Positions 14,003 through 22,390 of a stretch of DNA of 23,900 bases are shown here, piece after piece (position 1 is the stretch's first letter; each line of letters opens with the position of its first letter). The translations under genes were made by a program, and so were the position numbers. This DNA comes from a virus. The stretch covers positions 1 through 23,900 of the IMG/VR virus record IMGVR_UViG_3300041964_000041; one strand, given 5' to 3'. The notes beneath the pieces were generated by a model. It saw only the letters and a list, made by a program, of their open reading frames with translations, was not told the origin of the DNA and did not search any database.

Positions 14003-16018
14003 CTATCCGACGGTCGGGGTGGAGGTGGCACCGGCGGCCACCAGGTCGCCGCGCGGGTCGCCGTCCACCGCGGTGGTGGCGGTGCGGCGCTCGGTGACCG
14101 GGGCGCGGGCGGTGCGGCGCTCGGTGACCGCCGGCAGCGATGTCCGCCGGGCGGTCAGGGTGGGGCTGGAGGTGGCGTGGATGACCGCGGCGGACTGGGT
14201 GACGTCGTATGCCTCACCGACGATCAGGGCGGCCTCGGCGAGCACACCCAGCGCGGAGGCGGCGTTGGTGACAGCGCCGACACCGGCGGCTTCGCCGGGG
14301 GCGGCGGCCAGCGCGGCGGTCGGGTTGTTCGCCGTACCGGTGCCGGTGGCGGCCCCAGCGGACGGGCCGATCGAGGCGGCGGGCTGCGGGGCGTCACCGG
14401 TGCCGGCGGCGAGCCCGGCGGCGGCGGTGACCGCGATCGTCGGGGCGTTCGCCGCGCCGGTGCCGGCGGCGGCTTCGGCGGGGGCGCTGGTCTGCGACGC
14501 CGTCGACACGGTCGCGTCGTAGGCAGCCCCGGTGCCGGCGGCAGCCTCGGCGTTGACGGATACGGCCGGGGTGGGGTTGTCCACCACCGCGGTGCCGGTG
14601 CCGGCCGCGGCGTTCGCGGTGGCCGCAGCCGCGGCGTTGTCGGCGGCGCCGGTGCCGGCTGCGGTGGCGGGCTGCGGGCCGACACCAACGGATGCGTTCT
14701 CGGCGGCGCCGGTGCCGGCCGGTGCGCCGGCCAGCGCGCCGGCCACCGCCGTCGGGTTGTCTGCCGCGCCGGTGCCGGCGGCGAGTTCGGCGGGGGCGTT
14801 GACCGCCGACGCCGTGGACACCGTCGCGTCGTTGGCGACGCCGGTCCCGGTGGCCGCCTCGGCGTTGACGGCGAGCCCGGCAGCCGGGTTGTCGGCCGCC
14901 CCGACCGCGGTGGCAGCCCCAGCCGGCACACCCAGCGCGACGGTCGCCGCGTCGACCGCTGCGGTCCCTGCGGCGTTCTCGGCGGGGGCGTTGGCGCCAC
15001 CCACGGTGGCCACGGTCGCGTCGTAAGCCGCGCCGGTCCCGGCGGCGGCTTCGGCGGGGGCGCCCACGGCCGGGGTGGGATTGTCGGCCGCTCCGGTGCC
15101 GGCGGCGTGGCCGGCCGGGACGCCGACCGCGGCGGCCGGGTTGTCGGCCGCGCCGGTGCCGGCGGCGGCGCCGGCCGACGCACCGACCGCAGCCGCCGCG
15201 TTGTCCGCCGCGCCGGTGCCGGCGGCGTTGTCGGCGTTGGCGCCGGTCGGGCCGAGGTAGCCGGCCGTGGACCAGCCGATGTCATCGAGGTGGACCGTGT
15301 AGGAGGTGATCGACCGGGCGATGCCCCACAGCACCCGGCACTGCCCGCCGCCGCGCAGCGTGTCCAGGGTCGCCGCGGAGGTCAGGGTTTCGGTGGGGGT
15401 GGTCGCGTCCGGGGTCAGGAACAGCTTGCACTCAAGCTGCCCGACGGTGGCGCTGAACACCAGCACCGCGACTTCGAGCCGGAAGTACGACCCGGCGGTG
15501 ATCGAGGCGGTGGAGGTGTTGAGGACCACACCGGTGCCGGAACGCTGTTCGAGCTTGCCGGTGTTGTTGATCCGCCATTCGCCCTGGAACGCGAACGCCG
15601 CGTCGGAGACGACCGCAACCCGCACCCCGTTGGCGTCCGGTGGCAGGACGGGCAGGTTCAGGTAGCCCCGGCCGTAGACCTGCCCGGTGGAGGCGACCCC
15701 CAGCGCGGTGGACCACTCCAGGTAGGTGGTGCCCGACGTCGCGCCGACGGTGAGGGTCGCACCGAGGGCGGCCCGGTTACGGGCCGCCGCCGAGTAGACG
15801 GCGCTGCCGCCGGTGATGATCTGGACCGCGTCGAAGGCTGTGTCGGTGCCGCCGCCGGAGTTGCCGGTGGTGATCGTGGCGGCGTCGACGCCGATCTCGA
15901 AGGTGTGCCGCGGCGACCCCGCCGCGGGCGGCGCGGCGCCGGTGGGAAGCCAGCGGGCCGGCCGTCGGGGGGCCGGCTTGACCCAGCCGCGCCGGAACCG
16001 CGCGACGCGGCCCGGCAC
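14003..16018 (-). CDS. Virion-surface protein: LamG-like domain plus 17 Ala/Gly/Thr repeats
   Basis: This intact 671-residue protein has a GTG start at 16018, three bases after the previous stop. A basic N-terminus (ARFRRGWVKPAPRRPARW) is followed by a concanavalin/LamG-type beta domain, residues about 40-260 (RHTFEIGVDAATITTGNS, TYLEWSTALGVASTGQVYG, QGEWRINNTGKLEQRSG, FRLEVAVLVFSATVGQLECK, YTVHLDDIGWSTAGY). Residues about 266-614 are tandem repeats of about 20 residues with consensus AGTGAADNPTAAVGxPAEAA. Asn/Asp and Tyr-Asp-Ala-Thr positions alternate, and some units have 24 residues. The end holds three 10-residue (A/E)RRT units. Position suggests a capsid- or neck-attached fibre, with the beta domain as glycan binder and the repeats as a stalk or spacer. 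The two 3'-side neighbours are also intact, so the repeats are not an assembly artefact of bad sequence. Confidence 0.82.
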   Translation of the reverse strand: MPGRVARFRRGWVKPAPRRPARWLPTGAAPPAAGSPRHTFEIGVDAATITTGNSGGGTDTAFDAVQIITGGSAVYSAAARNRAALGATLTVGATSGTTYLEWSTALGVASTGQVYGRGYLNLPVLPPDANGVRVAVVSDAAFAFQGEWRINNTGKLEQRSGTGVVLNTSTASITAGSYFRLEVAVLVFSATVGQLECKLFLTPDATTPTETLTSAATLDTLRGGGQCRVLWGIARSITSYTVHLDDIGWSTAGYLGPTGANADNAAGTGAADNAAAAVGASAGAAAGTGAADNPAAAVGVPAGHAAGTGAADNPTPAVGAPAEAAAGTGAAYDATVATVGGANAPAENAAGTAAVDAATVALGVPAGAATAVGAADNPAAGLAVNAEAATGTGVANDATVSTASAVNAPAELAAGTGAADNPTAVAGALAGAPAGTGAAENASVGVGPQPATAAGTGAADNAAAAATANAAAGTGTAVVDNPTPAVSVNAEAAAGTGAAYDATVSTASQTSAPAEAAAGTGAANAPTIAVTAAAGLAAGTGDAPQPAASIGPSAGAATGTGTANNPTAALAAAPGEAAGVGAVTNAASALGVLAEAALIVGEAYDVTQSAAVIHATSSPTLTARRTSLPAVTERRTARAPVTERRTATTAVDGDPRGDLVAAGATSTPTVG
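14078..14130 (-). repeat. Short direct repeats coding three ERRT units
   Basis: A 23-base segment beginning GGCGGTGCGGCGCTCGG is repeated exactly at 14078-14100 and 14108-14130. A third, diverged copy lies further on towards 14160. The period is 30 bases, coding 10-residue units (LTARRTSLPA, VTERRTARAP, VTERRTATTA). The exact copies suggest a recent slippage or duplication inside the gene. Confidence 0.85.
14177..15223 (-). repeat. Tandem 60-base coding repeat array (about 17 units)
   Basis: On the minus strand the units begin GCCGGCACCGGCGCGGCGGA and code AGTGAADNPTAAVG-like peptides. Most units are 60 bases; four are longer, in-frame variants of 66-72 bases. Unit divergence is high, so the array is old or under diversifying selection. 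It is coding sequence in one unbroken frame. It is not a CRISPR: no constant repeat alternates with unique spacers. Confidence 0.88.
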
Positions 16019-16021
16019 AGG

Positions 16022-16495
16022 TCAGCCGATCTCGTGATACGTGACGGTGAACGCGTAGCTACCGGCAGGCGGGGCGACGTTGGACTTCACCGCGAACCCG
16101 TTGGCGGTGCCGGCCGGTACCACGATGTACTCCTCCGGTGTCGGCGCCCAGTCGAAGCCGAACGAGGAGTTCCAGCCGCGTTCGATGAAATCCCCGTCGG
16201 TGCCCTCGACCGTGGCGGTGTGCCCGCAGGTCACACCCGAGTCGGCGTCGGTGGGGTCGTGGTTGAGGAACGTGGACACCGCGATCGCGGTCACCGTCGG
16301 CGCGGCGGTCTTACGGATCAGCCGCACCCGGGCGTTCGCCGACGTCGGGATGGTCGCCTGGGCCAGCTCGATGAGCACCCGGACCACGGCGAACGGTTTG
16401 GTGGCGTTGGCCTGGATGGACAGGTTCGTGACGGCGCCGGGGTTGGTGACGACCGCCGACACCGTGTACATCCGGGCCGGGACGAGCACAGCCAC
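16022..16495 (-). CDS. Beta-rich virion-surface protein
   Basis: The GTG start at 16495 follows GAGGAG. A longer open frame reaches 16579, but it lies inside the preceding small gene, so this start is preferred. The intact 157-residue protein reads MAVLVPARMYTVSAVVTN, AVTNLSIQANATKPFAVVRV, LIELAQATIPTSANARVRL, then GHTATVEGTDGDFIERGWNS and FDWAPTPEEYIVVPAGTAN, ending SYAFTVTYHEIG. The alternating beta pattern with W--P---E-Y/I-VP resembles a jelly-roll phage surface protein that I have seen in actinophages as an unnamed structural gene. A role as capsid decoration or tail fibre is inferred. Confidence 0.75.
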   Translation of the reverse strand: MAVLVPARMYTVSAVVTNPGAVTNLSIQANATKPFAVVRVLIELAQATIPTSANARVRLIRKTAAPTVTAIAVSTFLNHDPTDADSGVTCGHTATVEGTDGDFIERGWNSSFGFDWAPTPEEYIVVPAGTANGFAVKSNVAPPAGSYAFTVTYHEIG

Positions 16496-16497
16496 GT

Positions 16498-16690
16498 CTA
16501 CTCCTCGCCGGTCTGTACCCACGCGTGTGCGTGGTAGCGGGGATGGTCGTACTTCTCGTGCCCGGCGGGCAGGGTGCATTCACAGCCGCCGCGGCCCAGC
16601 GCGGGTTGCCGGTGACGTCTCTGGCCTTCGGCGTGGCGGTGCAGCGCGGCCGGTCCCGCCCTCGAAGTAGTGCGACTCCGTCAACGGCAT
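16498..16690 (-). CDS. Small Cys/His-containing protein
   Basis: The ATG at 16690 follows a strong CCGGAGG site and starts MPLTESHYFEGGTG. The frame is broken twice by indels: RCTATPKARDVTGNPRWAAA follows, then ECTLPAGHEKYDHPRYHAH and AWVQTGEE at TAG 16498-16500. The total is about 63 residues. Three Cys and a cluster of five His (HEKYDHPRYHAH) could bind zinc. Short genes of this sort often lie between fibre genes in actinophages and have no assigned function. The stop sits two bases before the next start. Confidence 0.6.
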
Positions 16691-16693
16691 CGG

Positions 16694-17412
16694 CTACCTC
16701 CGGAAGTTCGGGTTGGACCGGCGGGGCATCCTCGGCCCCGCGGCAGCCACCAGGGCGGTTTCAGCGCAGATCTGAAGCCACGCTTTGGTGTTGCCGGTGA
16801 CCAGGGTCCCGGTGGTGTTGGTGGTGAGCTGTCCGCCGCCGCTTCGGCGCGGTGGCCAGACCGAACCCGCCGCCGTGCCGGCCGTCACCCAGTTGTCCAT
16901 CCGTTCGGTCAACGTGAGGGACGTATTCGTGTAGCCGGAGATGTTGGCGGTGCTCGCGACGTCCTGACCGGTGGCGACCACGATCAGCAGCAGGTGTCGA
17001 TGACCGTGGTGGTGACGACGCTGCGGTGACCGTCCACGCGGTGGTCGTGGAGTTGTCCACACCGCCGAGCGCGACGTCCCAGGGGTTGCCGGTGGTGAAC
17101 GCAGCCCCGCAGGATGATCATTCGCCCGACCATGTGGTCGTTGGTGCCGGGTCCACGATCGTCGGGCGGTGTCGCCGGCCTGGACCCGCCGCCACAGCGC
17201 GGTCAGTTCGTCGGTAGACCGGTCGTCTGCGACTGCGCCACCGCCCCGCCCACCCGGTCGGCGCGTTGACCGTGTCGGTGGTGGCGGACTCGACGAACGT
17301 CAGCGCGATGTCGTCGGCGTGTGGCGGTGTAGCCGAGCGGGTAGGCCGGGTGATGCTGTCGACTGCCGTTGGCGGCGGCGGCGCTGTTCCCGACGATGGT
17401 CGGTACCGGCAA
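16694..17412 (-). CDS. Beta-rich virion-surface protein, frame broken
   Basis: A TTG start at 17412 (MPVPTIVGNSAAA) follows the previous stop by 10 bases. The frame is interrupted by about five indels but can be followed: ITRPTRSATPPHADDIALTF, VESATTDTVNAPTGW, VAQSQTTGLPTELTALWRRV, then VVATGQDVASTANISGYTNT, LTLTERMDNWVTAGTAAGG and TGNTKAWLQICAETALVA. The end is RRSNPNFRR at TAG 16694. The total is about 239 residues. The pattern of AP-GW, LWRRV and SG-TN-SLTLTER is that of a family of secreted or virion beta-sandwich proteins seen in actinophages and actinobacteria. A surface function, fibre or glycan binding, is inferred. Confidence 0.7.
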
Positions 17413-17422
17413 CGCTCAGCCC

Positions 17423-19713
17423 TCACTCGTCGGACGGGTCCACCGCGAGGGCGTACCCCGGCACGTCCGACACCCGGGTCGCCCCGACACTCACCTCGGC
17501 GAAGGAATCCCCGGCGACGTACTGCGAATCCGGAACCCCAGACAGCGCACTGTCCAGGTACAGCGTCGCGCCGCGGCTACCGCCCACCGGGGTGGTGACG
17601 ACCACACTGGACAGCGCACCGGAGATCGGGTCGAAGCGGCCGTACGCGGAGAACGTGCCGTCCTCGGCGGACGTCAACCCACGGGCCTTGGCCGGCTGCA
17701 CCGCGAGTTCGAACAGCACCGCGTGCAAACCGACGTCGGGGGTGGCGTCCTCGCTGTAACCCCACCGCACCGACAGCCCGTCGAGGATCGCCTGGGTGAC
17801 CTCGTACCAGATGGCCCAGCTCGGCACCCCGCTGGTCACCCTCGTGAGCATCCCGGTGATCCATTTGACGGTCGTGTCGTCGAAGTCGAAGTCCAGGCTT
17901 GTCCCGGAGGTGGCCCGGTACGCCTCGACACCGTTGGCGTCCACGACGACCAGGTTGCAGGTGGCCGGGTTGGTGCCCACCGCCGAGCCGGCCCAGTAGA
18001 TCCGCAACGCCCGGGGGGTGTAGAGCGGGGCCAGCGCGTACGTCTCGATCGGGATGTCGACGTAGTCACCGGCCGCAGCGGTCACCTGGACCAGCCCGTC
18101 ACCACCGGCGATCGTCGGCGGGATGTCGTCCAGCGCCGACTTGACCGCCGTGTACGGCGAAGCGAGCGCGGTCAGCGTGCCGCCTGGGCCACCGGTGTAG
18201 GTCCGGAAGTTCCCGGCCGTACCCGTCACGGTGACGGTGCCGGCGGTGTCCACCCGCAGCGGGACCAGCCGGACGTCGCCGATCGGGTAGGCGGTGTAGT
18301 AGTGCGACAGTACGAGGTCGTCGTAGTAGACGGTGTGGCTGGTGGCGGTGGTCCACCCGATCCGCGCCGTCGTGATGGTCAAGGCGCTGGTGAGGGTGCC
18401 CAGGGCGGTGGTCTGCACCACCGCGTCAGCCGAGGAGTCCAGGCTGTTGTAGTCGACCTGCCAGTCGCAGCGGTGCGGCGGGGCGTTGCCGTTGACCAGG
18501 AACCGCAGGTCCACGCCGATCCAGGTGTCGGCGGCGACCGTCGCGTCGCTGAGCACCGCCGTGCCGGTGTCGACCTGCACCTCGAGCTTCTGCGACGCGG
18601 CCCGGTACATGAGCTTCATGCCGTTGGCCAGAGACGAGGTGGCCTCGAACGACGCCAACTCGACGTCGCTACCGGGCAGGCTCGTCTCGAAATAGCAGTG
18701 CAGCCGCAGGGCCAGGGTCGTCGGGTTGATCCCGTCGGCCGCGCTGGTGAACAGCGTGATCGACTCGGCGGCGCCACTCGACGACAGCTTGTACCCGTAG
18801 CTGCCGGTGCGCTTGATCGTGCTGACGATCTCCGGGGAACCGACCGTCCCGCGCAGCGCCGGCACACCGTTGGCGGCGGTGCCGGGGAACGTCCAGTTCG
18901 TGGCGTTGGTGATCGTGCCGATCTCGGCGCCGGTCATCAGGTAGTACTTGGCGACCCGGCGGCTCTCGTCGGGGTGCACCACCACCAGGTCGGTGCACAG
19001 GTAGGCGTCCGGCGCCACCGACACGCCCGCGTCGAAATTGCCGATGTCCAGGTACTGCCCGCGGCCACGGCGAAGGAGAACGCGACGGAGGCGTTAGCGA
19101 CGCTGACCTGCGCGAGTTCCGTGTACTCCCCGTCGTACCCGGAGATAACCGGGGTGGTCGTGTCCGCGCTGGTCGCGGCGACCACCTGCAACCCCAGCCC
19201 CTCGACGCACTCCGTGGGGCCCTTGGTGGTGTGCGGGACAACCCGGCTCGTCGCCGAGGCAACCAGCGAAGTCGCGGCGGCGACCGCGCCCGACACAGAG
19301 TCCCTGGCGTACCACCCGCCACCCACACCGGAGGACAGGTTGGTAGCCCCGATGGCCGGGTCCGACCCGACCCCGGAGATTTCCAGCAGCACCCAGCCGA
19401 ACAGCTTCGACGTGCCGTCGGAACTGGAAATCGTCCACGTCGTCAACCCGGCCGCCACCGAACTGGCAGCGGCGATCCGCACCGACGCCCGGGTGGGCTG
19501 GATCTGACCCGAGCCGATCTGCACCATGGGCACGTTGCCGGGGACGGTGGCCGGGTTGGTCAGCGTGTAGCTGCCCGACGTGGCGCCACCCGCCCCCATG
19601 AGGGCGATCACCGTCGACCCGGCGGTGGTGCCGGAGGGAAGCACCATGGTGCTCGACGAACCCTCGAACGTGCCGGACGCCATCTGGATGATGTTGTCCA
19701 CGGAAATCGGCAT
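17423..19713 (-). CDS. Large virion-surface protein with two or more concanavalin-like domains
   Basis: The ATG at 19713 encodes MPISVDNIIQMASGTFEGSS, preceded by AGGGGAG. One frameshift near 19060 must be joined (AFSFAVAAG to QYLDIGNFDAGVSVAP) to give about 763 residues ending at TGA 17423. Residues 1-220 are a beta sandwich (GTTAGSTVIALMGAGGATSG, LTTWTISSSDGTSKLFGWVL). The stretch from about residue 260 (YYLMTGAEIGTITNATNWTF, SGAAESITLFTSAADGINPT, LRLHCYFETSLPGSDVELAS, GMKLMYRAASQKLEVQV) is a LamG-like domain ending in HTVYYDDLVLSHYYTAYPIG. Two more beta domains follow. Position among other surface proteins suggests a fibre or decoration that binds host or environmental glycans. Confidence 0.78.
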
Positions 19714-19780
19714 GGCGGGAACTCCCCTTACACGGTTGGGGGTGAGGTGAAGCCGGAAGGGTCGTTACGAGGCGCAGGGG

Positions 19781-20250
19781 CTAGAGCGTCAGCCGCCAGA
19801 TTCCATTCGCAGCCCACACGACGGTGAATGTCCCTGCTGTGACGGACTGCGTGCCGCCGAAGTAGTTGTAGCAAATGCCCTGATCGGCCACCGGCGTGGT
19901 CAGGGTGTCGTCGTAGACGAGGCAGCCGAACACCCCGGCCAGCGTCACGTTCCCGGCCCCCGCCGTGTCCGCGGCGTCGTAGAACACCACCCCGGCGGTG
20001 CCGGAGTTCAGGCCGCCGACACCAGCGCCGGCCACCGGCCGGCCAGTTCGTGTCCGTCACCTCGTTACCGGCGATCGTCCACGCACCCGTGTTGTACGCC
20101 GTCGATGCCGACGCCGCGTCCTGGGCGGGCGTGACATCGGTGTCGTACAGCGCCACCTTCGGCAACGTCCGAACCCAGGTCCACCGCGGTGGTGTTGTCG
20201 AACACGTCCGCCACGAAACGCCCGGAACATTTCGAGTTAGACCACGCCAT
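19781..20250 (-). CDS. Head-region structural protein of a common actinophage type
   Basis: The ATG at 20250 starts MAWSNSKCSGRFVADVFDN. Two or three indels separate it from KVALYDTDVTPAQDAASAST, TGAWTIAGNEVTDTNWPAGG, LNSGTAGVVFYDAADTAGAG, VFGCLVYDDTLTTPVADQG and ICYNYFGGTQSVTAGTFTVV, which ends WAANGIWRLTL at 19781. The joined protein has about 155 residues. I recognise the pattern (KVALY, NEVTD, CL-YDDTLTTPVADQG, FGGTQSVT-GTFT-VW) from unnamed structural genes near capsid genes of actinophages. It is probably a decoration or minor head protein. A 67-base gap to the next gene shows no hairpin. Confidence 0.74.
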
Positions 20251-20277
20251 CGGAGACCCCCGCCCTTCCGTGCCTTG

Positions 20278-20358
20278 CTACCCGCGAAGCCACCCGCCAA
20301 CGGCGGCAGCTGCGGCGAGCACCGCGGTCACCGCGGCGGTGGTTTTCCGTCTGCTCAT
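20278..20358 (-). CDS. 26-residue membrane peptide
   Basis: The ATG at 20358 overlaps the preceding stop (ATGA) and the gene stops at 20278. It codes MSRRKTTAAVTAVLAAAAAV followed by GGWLRG: a basic start, then one Ala-rich hydrophobic helix. Coupled start, positive N-terminus and clean frame support a real small gene, but its size makes it uncertain. It could be a small membrane factor or a chance reading. Confidence 0.5.
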   Translation of the reverse strand: MSRRKTTAAVTAVLAAAAAVGGWLRG

Positions 20359-20659
20359 TCCGGGTCCTGTCCGTCCTCGTCGTCCATGAAGTCGCGGTGC
20401 TCGTCGAGTGCCTGCGCGGCTCGGCGTCCGCCTGCTCCTCCGCGTCGGCCAGGGACTCCCGGGCCCCCTCCAGGTGCCGCTCCACTTGGCGACCTTGTCG
20501 GTGAGCCGCTCCACCACTGCCGGGCGTGGAAGTCGTCGAGCTGGAGGCGGTGCAGTTCCGCAGCGGCGCGTCCGCGGCCTCCGGCGGGCCGTCTCGACGT
20601 CTCGGGTCGTCCACGCGTGCCTTACCTGCGGCGCTCTTACTGCTGTTCAGGTCGCTCAC
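20355..20659 (-). CDS. Coiled-coil head-region protein, frame broken
   Basis: The GTG at 20659 overlaps the previous stop. The N-terminus is SDLNSSKSAAGKARVDDPR. Across about three indels the helical part reads AAELHRLQLDDFHARQ, VVERLTDKVAK and VERHLEGARESLADAEEQAD. The end is AQALDEHRDFMDDEDGQDPE. Reconstructed length is about 105 residues. The central 50 residues show heptads with Leu/Val at a/d positions, and the tail is very acidic. No family is recognised; it could be a small scaffolding-like or adaptor protein. Confidence 0.55.
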
Positions 20660-21047
20660 CTGTGGCGGTCGCGGTCGCTCGGTCCGTACACAACACTGCC
20701 ACAGGTCCGTGCCCGTCGCGCGGGGTGATCCGCACCGACATCACCGGCCGGCCGTTGCCGTCGTACTGCACGGCCTCCCTCCACGCCGATGGAGTCCCAC
20801 GTTCGATCGCTCGGCCTTGCACCGGTACCGGCCGGACCATCGGCGCCGTCAGCCGCGCCAGCGCAGGCGTGAACCGGTGTGCGGGGCGTGCTCGCGGGAG
20901 TCACGTCCGGTCGCGTCGCCGCCGGGCCTCCCCGGCGCGGTCCACGGCCAGCAGGTGCGTCCACACAGCGCGCCCCTATCCCTGGTGGAGAGCGGCGAAC
21001 GCCCCGTGGCTCTTCCACCGACGAGGCGCCGCCGGGCTTCTACTCAC
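20656..21047 (-). CDS. Hypothetical head-region protein, frame broken
   Basis: The GTG at 21047 lies inside the previous gene's last codons and the stop TGA at 20656 overlaps the next GTG. Joining three frames gives about 130 residues: SRSPAAPRRWKSHGAFAALH, VWTHLLAVDRAGEARRRRDR, then RFTPALARLTAPMVRPVPV, RGTPSAWREAVQYDGNGRPV and MSVRITPRDGHG, ending VVYGPSDRDRHR. The second half looks like a compact beta protein (AVQYDGNGRPVMSVRI). Not recognised. Its reality rests on coupled start and stop and codon-like sequence across the breaks. Confidence 0.5.
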
Positions 21048-21252
21048 CGTCACTGACGTTCGGGTGACCCGCTTCGCCGGGGCGACCGCACGTGCTCCGG
21101 ACCTGGCGATCGACGACGTCCTCTGCCGTCCTCGTACATCGACTCCGCCCTGACACCCACGGTGATCGGCCGCGACCAGGTGCCGACCTCTGACTGTCTG
21201 CGGCACCCCGGCGACGTCTGAACGCGTGCGCCTCGCGGCAGCGCAGCACCAT
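21040..21252 (-). CDS. Small head-module protein, frame broken
   Basis: The ATG at 21252 shares a base with the previous stop (TGATG). The start is MVLRCREAHAF. After one indel it reads DVAGVPQTV, then VGTWSRPITVGVRAESMYED and, after another, DVVDRQVRSTCGRPGEAGHP with NVSDGE at TAG 21040. The total is about 71 residues. Short proteins with an opening V-C--AHAF, a middle P-V-GR-E-M/F-Ed and a Pro/Glu-rich acidic end lie just behind capsid genes in several actinophages. Function is unknown, possibly head assembly or closure. Confidence 0.5.
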   Translation of the reverse strand: MVLRCREAHAFRRRRGAADSQRSAPGRGRSPWVSGRSRCTRTAEDVVDRQVRSTCGRPGEAGHPNVSDGE

Positions 21253-21923
21253 CACTGCGCGGGCCGACTTTCGCCTCGGTGCGCTCCGGCACCTGCTGCG
21301 CTGCCCGACTCGTCCCTGCCGTCGGCGGTGGGCGGCTGCCGTCGGCCATGTCGTCCTCGTCAGACCGCTCGGTGCCGTAGAGCACCTGGGTCTCCCCGAC
21401 CGGGCCGCCGTCGCGCAACGTGCACATTCGACAGAGCCCGTGCGGGCCGTGGAGAACATCCCTGTGCGCTCGGTCCGCGTCGTCGCGCGGCGGTCCTGCA
21501 ACGCCGCCCGGGTGAACGCGTCCCTGGTGGACAGGTCCGGGCATCGACTCGGCTGGCGGCTTGTCCGCCACTCCTCCAGCGCGGCCCGCTGCCGGCCGCC
21601 CCGGTTGTCAGCGGCGTCCACGTTGGACGCACCTGCACGGTGCGCCGGCCCTCGGCGTGGGCGCCGCCTGAGCTGCTCGCGGATACCGACTGGACTGTCC
21701 GTCGGCGGTGCCGGTGGACGCGGCGCCCTGTCCTGGTCGCCGGGGCGGGTCGCCTGCGCGCGGGGGCCGGACTGGCCGTCGCTGCCTGCTGCGGCGGCGC
21801 GGGTGTCTCCTCGCGCGCGGCTGCCCTCCTGGCCGGTTTCTCCTGCTCGCCTTGGTGTGTGCTCGTGTCGTCGGTGCGCCATCAGGCGGGCGTGCCTGTT
21901 CGCCGTCGTTTCGGGTGGGTCAT
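21252..21923 (-). CDS. Basic, Ala/Pro-rich head-region protein with a CxxC pair, frame broken
   Basis: The ATG at 21923 overlaps the previous stop (ATGA) and starts MTHPKRRRTGTPA. Indels then scatter the sequence over three frames. The likely path holds a Pro/Ala/Glu linker (PARRAAAREETPAPPQQAAT), PPTDSPVGIREQLRR, RAALEEWRTSRQ, DAFTRAALQDRRA, and near the end LCRMCTLRDGGPVGETQVL with YGTERSDEDDMADGSR. It stops at TGA 21252-21254. A flexible basic region, a short helical region and a Cys-x-x-Cys pair are visible. No family is recognised. It is the least certain gene of this chain in internal sequence, though its ends are well placed. Confidence 0.45.
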
Positions 21924-22337
21924 CGCTTCACCGGCCGGGCGGTCTCCCCGCCGAGGATCGCCAACGCGCCGACGGTCCCGCCGGTGGTGGCCCCGGACAC
22001 CACGACCGACGCCCGCACGTAGCGTTTCGGGCCGTCGTAGCCGAGTTCGGCGATGGTGTTGGAGTTCGCGGCGACCAGCGCCACCGGACCGCCACGGACA
22101 TCGGCCGCGGCGGCGGCGGCGAAGGTGGTGCCGTCGTCGGAGTCCTGACGGTCACCGTGTGTGGTCCCGTCGGTGATCGTCCCGGCGATCGCCACGATGA
22201 CCACCGAGGTGAACCCGTCCACACCGCCGGACGGGTCGGACTTGTCCACGGCGGTGCCGTTGACTGTGCCGTTCGTGCGTGCGGCCAGCGCAGCGTCAGC
22301 CGGGCCAGGACGTCCTCGTACAGCGGGACTTGGCCAC
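21920..22337 (-). CDS. Probable capsid-associated (decoration or fibre) protein
   Basis: The GTG at 22337 follows AGGAAGGAG. Two or three one-base gaps must be corrected to read PLYEDVLARLTL, RTNGTVNGTAVDKSDPSGGV, DGFTSVVIVAIAGTITDGTT, TFAAAAAADVRGGPVALVAA, NTIAELGYDGPKRYVRASVV and VSGATTGGTVGALAILGGET, ending ARPVKR. The total is about 139 residues. A beta-sandwich protein with D(G)--T--AA-----G---VA and Y-G-KRYVR-- is a common neighbour of phage capsid genes and is thought to sit on the virion. It is the next minus-strand gene after the capsid, from which the inverted HNH gene separates it. Confidence 0.68.
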
Positions 22338-22354
22338 GGTGCTCCTTCCTGTAA

Positions 22355-22364
22355 GTGACGTCAC
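22355..22364. promoter_or_regulatory. Perfect palindrome GTGACGTCAC in the divergent gap
   Basis: The 53-base gap between the divergent starts (22337 minus, 22391 plus) contains a perfect 10-base palindrome. Such sites can be operators. Chance occurrence in GC-rich DNA is possible, and no matching second site was found near the XRE gene. Confidence 0.3.
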
Positions 22365-22390
22365 CTTTGCGACTCACTAAGGAGTGGACA

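Noticed and set aside
14177-15223. CRISPR-like regular repeat array
   Set aside because: The 60-base units are degenerate, adjoin without spacers and code one continuous protein frame.
14177-16537. 786-codon plus-strand open frame opposite the repeat protein
   Set aside because: It is the antisense of clean minus-strand genes, is Gly/Arg-rich without fold-like patterns and crosses gene borders. In GC-rich DNA such shadows are common.
17369-19507. 712-codon plus-strand open frame
   Set aside because: It is the reverse of the large surface protein gene. Low-complexity Arg/Gly/Val sequence and no ribosome site or conserved-looking motif.
21226-22354. Plus-strand frames of about 300 codons opposite the small head genes
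   Set aside because: Arg/Ala/Pro-rich readings with no domain pattern. The minus-strand chain with overlapping starts and stops explains the region better.
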